A program made the translations under genes and the position numbers. From Owenia fusiformis (taxonomy: Eukaryota > Annelida > Polychaeta > Sabellida > Oweniidae): 64,000 nucleotides of DNA. Positions within the stretch are counted from its first letter, which is position 1. Each line of letters begins with the position of its first letter. Shown here piece by piece: positions 34,501 through 46,800 of the stretch. Location: assembly GCA_903813345.2 (NCBI GenBank), contig CAIIXF020000003.1:5663815-5727814 (forward strand). The letters run 5' to 3'. The notes under the pieces are model-generated. The model was given only the letters and a program-made list of their open reading frames with translations, was not told the origin of the DNA and ran no database searches.

Positions 34501-37500
34501 TCTTATATTGACTAAAATTTAGTACTATCTAGGTGTGACATTGACCTTCAAAATGCCCAATTTCCTAAATTTCAGTTCATCAACCTCACTGGTGTGTCCG
34601 TGGGTTTTGGATTAACGTTTGCTTTGGATACATTGCTCTCCCAGACATTTGGTGGCGCAAACAAGAAACGTGTTGGTATAATAATTCAAAGAGGTAAGCC
34701 AGCACTAAGAAACGGCAGAAGCATTCAAAATGATTTCATAAACGCACCTACGAAATCTCTTGAAACATTTTAAAATATCAAAGTTACGTTAATTGTATTT
34801 GTGGTTCTATCTGTGAAATTAAACAGTGGGGTGACCCGAATGATTAACTTCTTTTAATGAGACGACATGGCCTTCTTACATTTGTTGATGAGTTCTTCCT
34901 AGATAGATATAAAACATTTTTTTAAAACATTGAATGAAATGACGCAAATATTTGTAGGTACAATCATTGTTATGCTGTTCTGTCTGCCATGCTGGGCACT
35001 CTACCTCAACACAGAGACGATCATGAAGGCCATCAAACTCCCACCTGATGTAGCCAAGTAAGCAGTTTTGTTAAGGTGGCATTACATAGCAAACCCCAAA
35101 GTAGACAAACGGCTCAATAGATTTAACACCTTGTCTGATGCGATGAGGCTTTGCTCCATGAGAATCGATGGACACTGGGGGACAAATGACACCTGGCCTC
35201 ACGTCTGTTTGGACAGAGACATATAAATTATATGTCTCTGTGGTTTGGAACATAGAGAAGATGAGACTTCAACTGTTTTTTCAATTTTACAAACTAACTT
35301 ATACAGATCTTTCATTTTTCATTTCAGCCTTGCAGGTATATACGTCATAATTTTTATTCCGGGTCTGCCTGTAAGTATATCTCCTTTCTTAGGAATATAT
35401 AATAAAAAGCAAGACATAGTTTTTAATATTGTTGTTCTTTACAAGAAATATTTAAATATTAATGTTTTCTCATTTCTTTGCTATTAATGCTTTCTTATCT
35501 TTTTTTGAAGAATTCTACATACATTCAGCATTCCTAAAAGTCCGATCCTAAATAACTAGAGAATTTAAAAAATGTATCACGGATTTCAAATTAAATATTA
35601 TTATGACATAAGAAAGAACATACTGGTAAATTAACCGTAAATATGATGCTTAAAATTATTAGATATTTTTGGCATCTCTTTGAATCCTTAAATTAAAGGC
35701 TCTACCTATATATACAATAGTTCGCTCTATTATTTTCAGGGATTGGTTTTGCTCCAAATCATAAACAAGTACATGCAGAATCAGGTAAACATAACATAAT
35801 TTAGCACAACCATTGAAAAAATCTTCTAAAGAATTATAAATATGGTTAACTATGATAACCACACGAGACAGTATGTCGAGTAAGAGTCCATCCCAAGGGG
35901 AGTCCATTATACCCGTACCAATGCTGCATGTAATTTTTGAAATACTTCATAAAACCAAGTCATCCACAATTACATTTTGTGTTATCTTAGTTATTTCTGT
36001 ACCCAATGTGCAAATATACAGTTCCATAACTTCTCTACATCCTCCCATGGCCATAAGTGTGATATTATCCGTGTGAATCTTAATCTTCTCATTAATTTCA
36101 AGATGTCGAAAATGAGTGGCTTTGAAAAAATTTGCCACTAATCTTGCTTTAGGAAGTGGTCAAAGGGGATTTCTAGTTGCCAAACTTTTGTAGAGAAGTG
36201 TATATAGGATTGTCCCGTCCATAGTTCTCACATAACAGTTCCCATGCTATATTTCGTTATCAACTTGTATTGTCTTTTACATGCACTTTGCTATACAAGA
36301 TACAACAATTTCAAGTGTTTCAACCTTGACGGTTACTTTTTATCATAACCATTCGTGAGACATATAGGCCTACTGTACGTGCATTGTACTATTTAATTTA
36401 TACAGATGTACTCCCGCGGATGTTCTCAAACTAGTGTCAAAGCTTTTTTTAAATGGCCTTCATCAAAAATGTCATAGGAATTTTTCATATTTACAAAATG
36501 TTCTGTTAAAATAAAATAATCACTGCGACAAGTTATTTTTATAATATTTATATTTCCAATTCATTATTTATTTCCATTCATATGTATTAATGTACATGTT
36601 TGAATGGATGATGCCCTGTAATGTAACACCATGGCCTCTTTTGTACCAGTATTTTAAACTTATTAGATTATATGTATAGATATCTTCAGAGTACTATTTT
36701 TATGTTTATTTTCTAGAATTTGGTAATGCCTCCTTTGTGGATAGGGGCCATCATGAATGTAATAAACGTAGCCCTTCATGCCATATTCCTGTTTGGTTTC
36801 AAGTGGAACGTGGCGTAAGTCCTTACCAAGATTATGCATTACTCAATTAAAGCCAGAGAACTTCAGAATTGCCTCAGAATGATCAAGGAAATTAAAATTT
36901 TTGATAAAAGTCATTGTAGTCAGGTAGTTTCTAAGTTGAAAATTTGATCTATACAATGGATACGTTTTCAGTCATTGAATGAGTATAATTAGAGTAAGTA
37001 ATGACATTTTCCGATCATGAAGAAGTATTTGGTCGACTAGGGATTAGACTCTAATACTTTTTGGGAATATTCCGAAAGTTGAGTTTGATTTAAAAATGTT
37101 TAATCAATGGTATTTTCAAACTTGAGATTTTTAAAGATACACACATATTGGAATGAGCAACTAGATGAGTTTGTCATTCTCATTTCAGTGGGGCATCTGT
37201 GGCATGTGGGGCGTCGTTCTGGATTGGCTGCATCATATCTGTATGCTATATGAAGATCAGAAGGATACACGAAGAAACATGGGGAGGTATATACAGTATA
37301 TGATTTTGTCAGTATTATAATCTGCCATCGTTTTAAAATACGACATTATTATGAGAAATGAGTTAAACTTCAAAGCTCACGTTCTTAAATTCATACGATA
37401 AATGAATAACAAATATTTTGAAGTCGCCCTATAGTATAGCTTTTTTATTCATGTAATCCACTGATCTTATATTTATTGAATAATTTTAATACACAAGTAT

Positions 37501-40500
37501 ATTGTACGTTTAGATGTATATAGGGTGAATCTTAAATGCTGCCAGCCAACGACATGATTAAAAAACTTCGTACTGTTTTTTGAATATGTTTCAAAATATT
37601 CTCTTTGAATATTTTAGGCTGGTCCATGGAATGCCTCCAAGAGTGGGGTCTTTTCACAAAATTAGCTGTTCCTGGTCTGATCATGATGGGGATAGAGTTC
37701 TGGAACTATGAATTGGGAACGTTGTTATCTGGTTTATTGGGTAAAGACGATTTAGCAGCACAGACCGTATGCTATACCATGGCCACGATAGCATTTATGG
37801 TATGTGTCCAGTGACCAACTTCATGGGATATTTTCTATAAAATGAAAAATAATCGAAGGGTTGTTTTTACTATCTTCAACGCTATTTGTATGATGAAAAA
37901 GGTCGATTACTTTTCCAAAAATGATATAGTTTTGTGGTAGTCTTCTGCATTTTCAAGTGGAAAATAGAGATAGTTGAAAGGGCATATGTATCTCTTAATT
38001 CTTTGATTTTAGACTCCAGTTGGTCTTGGTGTGGCTGGCAGTATACGCATAGGGCAATACCTAGGGGCTAATCAGCCAAGAGACGCACATCTCGCTTCCA
38101 GAGTCTGCATGCTTTTAGCATGTACGTTCAAATTATACATACGTGTATTCCATTTTTATCCATAGTTACTCATTTTTTAGAGCCTCTCTAGTCTCTATAC
38201 CTTACAGTCACATAAATCACATACAATGTAGATTGTCACATTCTCATACCATATTATGTTAATTCCAACTTGAGATTGAACATCTTTTTGCTTTCAAAAT
38301 AACAGTCAGTAATACATATAACTACATAGGTTCCAGTAAAATAATTTAATGATACAAAATGCTTTGCTTTAACCAATGCTGTTACCTATGTGTAATTTGC
38401 ACATATAACTTGATTCATTTATTCAGTAGAATTACTATGGAAATACATCTTTTTCATAAAGAATTCCATTTGAGATCTTAGACGCTTGATTTTAGTATTT
38501 CATATTTTGTATTTTATAAACTATTCATTTCAGTATGCATCGCTGGTTTCACTTCCTTGCTTGTCGTTATTTTCAACTATTATATCCCACAGATATTTAC
38601 ACCTGACAAGTAAGTCATTGTTCAACATTGCAACAGGGATGTTAAGCTACACATTTTATAGGGAACGATGTGTAACATTATGACCCCAGAGATCACTCTC
38701 GCTCATTTGATTTTACCATGGGTACTATTTCCTTATGCATTTATACTCAATAGGGCAAGTAAACACGATATACGAATGGGAGAATTAATCTCAAGAGGAC
38801 CACAATTCTACACGTCCACGTACAAGTCTCTTAAAAACGTATAGCTTACCCTCCTTATTTACTTTATACTAACTGTAGATAAGGTAGACAGGTCAAAAAT
38901 AATTAATTTGTGAGTGTTTTGTTATTGTTGGATTCAGTTGACTTACTATATAATATTATGCAATTATGCAATACATACGATGCAATTATACAATACATAC
39001 GGTCACATTTTGTTATAACATCAACAGAACAAGAGACATTTAATGCATATGAGAACTTAATTACATTTCAGGAAGGTGATAGGGATGGCATCTGGTTATC
39101 TCCTCATTCTCTCCATATCTTGCTTCTTTGACGGCTGTCAGGTTGGTCTACAATATCTTCTTATATTTATTTACCAGAAAGCATGGACTTACAGAAGTCA
39201 ATGCAAGAACAATAAGAAGTACAAGTACGTGAATCTGTTACAGTGCTAGCACTAGCAGCACCAAACATTAATATAATGTATATATGATGCAAGTCCCTGA
39301 TTATGTCACATTGCTTGTAGGGTGTTTTATCTGGAATCCTCAGGGGCTGTGGCTTGCAGAAAATTGGAGCTATCGTCAACTTTGTTGGTTTCTTCTGCAT
39401 TGGTTTCCCCATTGGACTTCCGCTGATGTTAAGGACACAGATGCGGGTTGCAGGTAGACCATCTCAAATCATAGCATGCACATTTGAAATATAATTCATA
39501 TACATATTAGGATTTTATATTTGCACATCTTCATGTCAAAATTTTCCCTAGTTACACTGTTTTCATAATTCAATTCTGTTATACATGTACTCATATAAAT
39601 TAGGTTACTGGTGGGGAAACTGTGTTGCAACATTTGTGCAGGCTGTGTGCTTTACTATCATTATTATTAGACTGGATTGGAATAAATTCGCAGAAAAGGT
39701 ACGTCGATTTTATGTGAATGATGCACCCCCTTCGATTTTCTATTAGACAAAACTAAACCTTGACATGTTTAATGATTCCTCGACCTTACCTTGTTCTTAA
39801 TATTCGTAATATTATACTTTAACATGTTCGGGCATAAACATCAGAAATGATGTCACCGGTCTGTTAACCCTATTATGCTTTGTATAGCACCCTGTCCCTG
39901 TACCCCCCTTAAATCCATACAATAGCATAACAGGCGTGAATCAAACACAAATAAAGTGCTGGTCAATGATGCCAACACTTGATATATGGGTCCACAACTG
40001 AATAACCTTTACTGTGGAATACATATTACGAGGATATGTCGTCTGGGATTGACTGTGGAGGGGCCGGGTACAGTCATTCCGGAACATCCTGTATATAAGC
40101 ATGTCAGATAACAGTTGGAAATATCATAAAATATTATACGTCTCATAAATGTTTCAATAATTTAATATTATCACCAGGCCCAAGTACGAGCAGGCATTAA
40201 GAAGAAAGGAGACAAGTCAGCTGAAGATGTACAGCCAACTGCTGAAGATGAAAAGGCTGCAGAAGCTAATTTGGAAGGTGAGTCCACAATTGCTATTAGC
40301 GCAAAGACAATAACATTGGTTATGGCATCGAAGAGGAGATGATAGTACTTTTTGATGTATCTCTAACTAGACTATAGAAAGAGTTCTGACTGATTTTGGG
40401 AGACGTCCCATTTTCAAGTTCAAATTTTCTGAGAATTCCAGTAAAGTGTTTATCATGAATAAATATTTTGTTCACACTGTTATAGCAAAATCGAATGGCG

Positions 40501-41165
40501 TAGCTGAGGGTGATAAAACTACGTTTGAAATGGACGTTGAGCAACCACCGATGGAGCTAACCTCAGTTGAGAAGCATCTCCCACTGAAACAGCTTATCAT
40601 CAATCGATCTATTGCTGTCCTTGTATGCGTCGGATTCCTTGTGATTGGCATCATTCTCTCTATCACAGTGAAGATCCCGGATCCACCCCCTAAATGCCTC
40701 ATCACTGAACTGCAGTGTCTCTCCTGTACTGTCTGGCCAAAACCACCCGAAGTTACAGGCACCCATTGTAGCAATTGTTACGTCACTAAGCTACCACCAA
40801 CTGAGGAACCAGTTGAAGGAAAGAGAAAACGGAGGAATATTGGAGAAATGTTCCATAAGAATGTCAACAAAATGGTCAAAAATTTATTTTTCCCTGAAGA
40901 AATTACGTATGACGAAAATTATGAACCAATAACTTTTGACGAAGAAAATGGCTTTAAAGGCATCCCGAATACATTTTGCTATGAGTGTGAGAAATCGGGT
41001 GGCAATTCGGATGTAACACTAGATTGTAACAACTGTACATCCATCGCGTACGGACCTCTGTCAAGTTGCAATGTTAATTATGGCAACGAGGCTTGTTCCC
41101 AAAGATTACAACTGTTCTGTATGAGTCCAGAGGGCGCTCGAGGAGGACGTTTTGGAAAGAAATAA
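31528..41165 (+). CDS. MATE-family multidrug and toxin extrusion transporter (SLC47-like)
   Basis: Seventeen coding exons: 31528-31612, 33965-34107, 34288-34392, 34576-34693, 34958-35057, 35328-35370, 35740-35784, 36717-36814, 37189-37286, 37618-37799, 38013-38121, 38534-38609, 39072-39141, 39321-39453, 39604-39698, 40178-40277, 40486-41165; 759 aa (human MATE1 is 570). The family exports organic cations in exchange for H+ across the plasma membrane. Seen: GVSVGFGLTFALDTLLSQTF, GWSMECLQEWGLFTKLAVPG, and the transport glutamate of helix 7 (MMGIEFWNYELG, E305). GILRGCGLQKIGAIVNFVGF also matches; Asp421 stands where human MATE1 has Glu389. Twelve core helices are followed by a cytosolic loop and a thirteenth helix (about 575-595). 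After it comes a 160-residue cysteine-rich tail (12 Cys, CxxC pairs, a KRKRR basic site at 646-650) absent from human MATE1. All junctions are GT-AG with matching phase. The first exon is assigned by phase and position. Confidence 0.94.
31952..32631. repeat. Large foldback element in MATE intron 1
   Basis: Arms of roughly 320 bp pair across a centre near 32300. Examples: TTTTTGTTGCATCAATATGT on the left with ACATATTGATGCAACAAAAA on the right; GGATTAAAACAGGTGCATAT with ATATGCACCTTTTTAAATCC. The ends are CCAAAGGAG and CTCCTTTAGG. Arms have drifted by perhaps 15-20 percent. No coding capacity; probably an old long-inverted-repeat MITE. Confidence 0.85.
32832..33605. mobile_element. Element with four 162-bp internal repeats (Helentron/pearl-like layout)
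   Basis: It begins with the palindromic GTACCTAATAAAGGTAC, then GATATTGTCGTCAGC and a (GGGC)n tract. Four 162-bp units follow (CTTCACTTTCAAGACTTGTC at about 33059, 33221 and 33383, with one more partial unit upstream). It ends GGTACGATATTGTTCACG then TCTGTGCCTTGTT. The start palindrome with ATATTGT and the TGCCTTGTT end match the design of the 11731 element. It lies in MATE intron 1. Confidence 0.75.
35214..35240. repeat. Short perfect palindrome
   Basis: CAGAGACATATA, a three-base centre, then TATATGTCTCTG, in MATE intron 5. No function visible. Confidence 0.8.
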
Positions 41166-41719
41166 CGTATCGTTAAAACATATCTAGGTACATTTATTGA
41201 AGATTCCGATCATTTTACTAGTAATCAATTAGAACTTTGATTTATCCTCGTAATTTTGCAATATGAAGAAATACAAACAAGGTCACTTGTTGCAAGGGTG
41301 TTATCAACCGAGAATGTGTTCAATTATCATTCACAATCAATCCAAAATCGTAAATTTATATTTTCAATATTCATAAACCACAAATGTATTTGTAGTTATA
41401 TACTGCCTTGTAAAATAACGCTAAACTGCCAAAGAGGGGAATACGTGCAATAATATGTCTAAAGGTGTTTCTAAAATAAAATATAGTTTGGAATATCCTA
41501 TAGGTATTTGTATAGCCCACTACTAGTATTTGCTCATCAGTCAAAGCTGTGATGTAAAAAGTCGAGTGTGAAACTAGTTTTTATTAGTAATACTCGGTCA
41601 AAAAATAAGATGTATTAATGTGATATGAATGTATAGATTGTATGCGTGCGAAAGTTTTAAGAATTAAGTTGCGTAAGGAACTTGTCATTTAAGAGAAATT
41701 GATGTATAATTCAGGTATA
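41166..41719 (+). other. MATE 3' UTR with candidate poly(A) signal
   Basis: AATAAA at 41475-41480, about 310 bp after the stop codon, is a reasonable polyadenylation signal for the MATE transcript. Nothing else recognised. Confidence 0.5.
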
Positions 41720-41841
41720 CAGGGTGAGCAAAAAATCTTAATAACTTTTATTTAGCAATAATCTGCATGCCCTGCAGAAATATTCTTTTTCCTTGCATTA
41801 AAAAATCGAAACAAAAATATGGATGCTTTTTGCTCACCTTT
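41720..41841. mobile_element. Short inverted-repeat element, CAGGGTGAGCAAAAA ends
   Basis: About 120 bp after a TA dinucleotide. The left end is CAGGGTGAGCAAAAA and the right end CTTTTTGCTCACC. It appears to be a relative of the larger element that follows directly. Confidence 0.6.
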
Positions 41842-41849
41842 TATATGTA

Positions 41850-42570
41850 CAGGGTGAGCCAAAAAGGTAACCCTAACAAATGTATGTTAATAACTCAGTC
41901 ATTCAGCGTTGGCTGAAAATCATATTTGGCACAATTAAACCTTGTTAAATGTTGTTTCATTCATCCAAGTTTCATGCATTGGTCTAGTCACGGTTTTATG
42001 GTCAAAATGCCGAGATGTGCCCCACTGACTGTACATAAATCCAACCAGATTTTTTTTATCTGTGCACCTATTTTTACACTTACAACCCTTAAAACATTGA
42101 AACAAGAGATAAGAAGGAAGATGAGAGCCATAATAAACAAATACTTCGTCTCGCCTTGTATTTTTTTCCTCGGTAGGTATTCTGGCATACGGGATGGTTG
42201 GAGATCTCGTTGCTTCAATACTGGATAGAAGGAGATCTTGCTGCAACGTATGGCAATAGACCATGCAGCTCTTAACCAATCAGATTTGAGTATTTTAATG
42301 AGGTGCATAATAACACAAGATATTTATGCGTGTGTTGTGAACAACTACGCCAAATACGTTCAAGTTGGCCTCCAGACATGAGGCTCATATTTATGGCATG
42401 TTTTGTAAAACGGCCATAATTAAAATCGTGACCACTAAAGATAAACCACTGAAATTGGTAGAATGACAATACATTGGACAAGGCCTAATTGTACCAAATA
42501 TGACACTAAACCCATGCAGGATGACTGAGCTTTTAAGATGTGTTTGGGTTACCTTTTTTGACTCACCCTG
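41850..42570. mobile_element. Mariner-type MITE with long inverted repeats
   Basis: 721 bp flanked by TA (41848-41849 and 42571-42572). The ends are CAGGGTGAGCCAAAAAGGTA and TTACCTTTTTTGACTCACCC(TG). Inner parts also pair (CCAAATATGA with TCATATTTGG; the AAAACCGTGACTAG and TGACCACTAAAG regions), so the inverted repeats extend for about 200 bp. Several overlapping short reading frames inside are by-products of this symmetry. No transposase. Confidence 0.88.
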
Positions 42571-43860
42571 TAAATGTTGTATAAATTGGTAGAGGTAATG
42601 GTGTAAACAAATGGAATACATGAATGACAGGAAATATAAATTAATGTATATCTTATATTGAAATGACTATCAGGGTGAATGTTTTCAGGTGTGTTAATAT
42701 TTACGTGAATATGTGCCATAATATCTTGCTTTTGCTTATGCCAATTTGCAATAGACGATGCAACAAAGGAATACGAATGTTTATAAATTATTGAATCAGA
42801 AAACAATGGGCAATGGGCAATTACATCATATTAACTTCTCACAATAACTACATTTGGTTGCCTTAATTTCCTTGATTTAAATTATTTTTGCATCTAATAG
42901 CTTTACATACCATTGAACCACTCACGCTTAGCAAAACACAAGTGAAAAGTTTTTCCATTAAATGATATCGACACCAGTTGTAGATATCTCTTCATTTTGC
43001 ACACTTTGTAACCACACATTTGCACTAAAGTACCAAGAAATACTCATTCTGACTCTTGTACATATTGAAAACTTCAAATGAGCATTGCTCTGTCTACATA
43101 CTCTACATTCCATGAGCAGAGCAACTACTAGCAAAAAGACACAAAAGGAATATACTATGGAGCTAATCATATGTGATGCACACATATAAAGATTATTTAT
43201 TTGTAGTATTTTAAACATGTCACAATAATGTATATATTTCAGAAAAAATAAAAATATATGTGCTCTAATAATATAATATTATATAATAGCATTGTATTGG
43301 TTTTGATCATATGCCTCATTTTAAAGTTACATTTTTGTGTAAGACATCTTACCATAATTCGTGCATGTAACACCAAAATGCTGCTGAAATATCTGGACAT
43401 TTGGAGTAGACACAAACATACAATGCTACTATAGATGATTAATTATATGAAAATTTCATGCTACGAATATTTTGTTTAATACTTTACAGATGAAATGAAA
43501 AAGATATATAAAATATATTATAGTTATTTAATGTACATGTAGTTTTATGGAAATAAAATTCTTTACGATTTTAGTTTAGTTTAAAAATAACTAGTCATGT
43601 CCAGTTTAAACTGAATGACTATGCATGGGTAAAGCCAGACATTCAATTGAAACTGTGAAAATGAAGTCTTGTAATAGTTTTTTCCTCCCTGTTATTAAAT
43701 GAATGCTAGTTTAATGTTTCCTCGCCTATTTAAGATGCTAGCTAGGTATCTGTGTCGTGCTTTACATATGTATTTAATATACATTAAATAACGTGAAATA
43801 CAAATCTTTACACTTAAAATCCAAGGCATGACTCTTCTGCTTAAGGAGTCTACTATTAAT
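42571..43860 (-). other. 3' flank / UTR of the ITIH gene, duplicated at 61270-62422
   Basis: Downstream (minus strand) of the ITIH stop codon. AATAAA on the minus strand at 43196-43201 could be its poly(A) signal. From about 42950 the sequence is clearly related to 61275-62422 (for example TAAACTGAATGACYATGCAT and AATGTATATATTT blocks), so it belongs to the duplicated unit. Confidence 0.7.
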
Positions 43861-46800
43861 TTAGCTGCTCGATCGTTTTTTTCTCATCCTTCTCAGACCG
43901 GGTGATAACTTGCCGTACCTCAGTCTAGGAACAATATAGTCCGTATGCTTTCCTTCGAGGAGTCCGTATCCGTTATTCCTGACAAACCAACACGGAATCT
44001 TAGAATTGTCCAGACTATTGCGTTTTCCTGCATATGCTTTGACGGATTCTCTGTCATCTTCATAGTTTGTAAATTTCAAAATTGGAGAAAGGGGCTCCCT
44101 TTCATTGAATGCAACTTCGATTGTAGATTTCTCAAATTGCCCTGGAAGTGGATAACTAGTGTTATGACATAATTTATGTTAGTGGCGATAAGGCAGGTTT
44201 TAACTAAAATAGATCTCTAAATAACCTCTGAGGGGTCATTCATCAAGCTATCGCAAGAACGTCACAAACCTGCGATGTCGCAAGGGCCTTTTTTAGCGAT
44301 TACGTCCTATTCATCAATCTCGTGCGACTGCGATCGGTAGAATTTTCTGCAACGTCGCAGTGAAATACCCCTAAAATGGCCATAATTTAAGCGACCGGTG
44401 GTACCCAGTCGCAGTGATTTAAGTTCAAGAAAAATGTCTTAAATTAATTGAATTTCGTTATAAAATTATATAGAAATTCTAGGACGTATAGTTCGATATT
44501 CGATCCATGATATATTGAAATTGCAGAACATATGCATTATGTTTAACATGTTTGTGATGCTATCAAAAACAGCTAGTTTTCGGCTTGTATTTTTAATTAG
44601 TACTTCACCGTGCGACCGGTCGCAGTGATTGTGCGTTACACGTGGTTTGTACCCACGTGGCTGTACCCACTTAGTATCCATATTGTCAATCTTGCATGAC
44701 ATGTTAATCGTCTGCTGGCAGCGTTTATTCGTTCAAAATGGCGCAACTGATGGTTGATTTCAACCGTAATGATCTGCGTAGAGAACGCGTATTTAGAGAT
44801 CGTAAAGATCCTCTTCAAATATAAGATGATGTGGACCTTATTTTACGATATCACATGCCTAGGTTAACTATTATAGTGATTGCGATTATCTTGATGAATG
44901 ACCCCTCTGAACGCCCAGCGGCACAATATACGACAAAATACAGTATATTGTGCAATAATGAAAAAGGTTGAGTAAAATAGGTTGAACTCTATCAAACAAT
45001 ATTAAGTGATGTTACAGAGACATGTACAACTTCACTTTGACGCATATATACATGTACGTGGAGTTGCTTCTGCAATATAAACATCATTATTGATATCATT
45101 TTCAGATTTTAAAACAAACCCATGTAAGACATAAGACAAATACACAGGAACTGGATTTGTTCGTCTTGATTGAATGTACCAGTATAATAGCTACGTAACA
45201 TACTTATTTCATGTATAACCAAATACAATATTTAATTTACCTAGCAGTCCATTAGAATCTTCACTCAGAGATTCCCCATTGGTGATATAGAAGCCAAGAT
45301 AATTTTCTTTGAGTGGGTTTGCAGTTATATGTCTCACAATCAGCAGCTCCAAGCCATCTTCAAATGTAATTGTCATATTCTTTTTCCTATTTATATCCAC
45401 GACTACATTTCCAATATTAATATGTCTGGTCAGTTTCCAGTCCAGCCTTTCCTGGTCTAAAATAGCAGAGAATAATTGCATGTGATATATGGCATAAAGT
45501 GTGTAGGGACAGACATTCAATGGATAATACTAGTAGAGTTTTTATGTTACACTTTTTGATTTGAATTCTTGAAGTGAAACACATGAAATATGTTGCTGTT
45601 GGTGTTGCTCTTGGATTTTAGAGAAACCGTTAACTGTCTGCGAGATGTTCGTACTATTTCACTAAACATAACGCAGTAATACACCCTACACATAGAGCGC
45701 GCGCAATATTACTACGCTGGCTGCATTTGAAGAGACTATCTGGCTATTTCAAACATGGCTGAAGAGAGGTAAGTTTTCTTTCCAACATTTTGATTGTTTT
45801 TCAAGCTGTATACCAGCGATTATTGAATTTCTTAAAAGAATGATATTCAAAGTACCTATGTTTGACAGCTTACTATAAAACGCCGACCAATTGGCATGTG
45901 CTGCTGAGATAAAAACAAATTCCAAAAAAACGCCAAATTATTTCCATTTATTTCTTCCTCTCGATCAACTGCTAAGCTACCAATTATCCAGGTAAGCTGA
46001 CAATTGAACGATGATGACCCCATCCACCATCTATGCATGTAATTAGATCCTATAATAGCCCGAATTTGTTACAGTACGAGTCCTAAGTAGAACTCTGCCG
46101 AAAATTTAGGAGAGGACTACGGCGGGTGAGTATTTTATGATTCTAATGCATACTAAAATGTTTTCATTTTATTTCAGACTAGGATTCGAATGTTACTATT
46201 GCAACACAAACAGGAGACGTAAGAAATTTACAGATATGATTCATCACCTACTTGAAATACACCCAGGCCAGATGATGAATTAAAGCTCAGAAAAATTAGC
46301 AGGATCAATAACAATATAAGAATAACAACAAGAAATTTCTCCAGAATTATACCAAGTGCAGTGACAAACGCAAATAAAAGAATAATTATTGATAGCGATG
46401 AATATATGACAATAAGTGTAATTAATAGTAATAAAATGAAATGTTCAAAAATTCAAAATTCAACCCCAATGAAATGTTGAATACACAGCTATGAGCTTTA
46501 CTTCCATCATGTACAGTCATACTGGACCTCACCAAGGACCTCCTCAACTCTACCTAGTACTTACATACTGGTTGAGAAACAATATATGGATTTGTGTCTT
46601 CAGTGGGGGTACAGTACTATGCTAGTGCTTTCATGTTAACTGGTCATCCAACTATTGTCAGGCCCATATGTAGGGACTTGATAGAAGTCCCTTTGTCCAA
46701 TGATTATTGCAAACTTACTCAGTATTTGAGGGTTTTTAGGAACTTTAATTTAAGTGTTAGAGTCCCCCTGGAAAAGTTTGGGAAATAAAGCATGTCAGTT

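Noticed and set aside
40472-40774. Minus-strand 100-aa frame opposite the MATE last exon
   Set aside because: Shadow of the real plus-strand exon, which has clear homology and splice phase.
41926-42308. Cluster of 100-aa frames on both strands
   Set aside because: They lie inside the MITE at 41850-42570 and arise from its inverted-repeat symmetry.
44142-44818. Minus frames at 44466 and 44636 as extra ITIH exons
   Set aside because: They fall inside the transposon at 44232-44905 and have no matching splice phase or family similarity.
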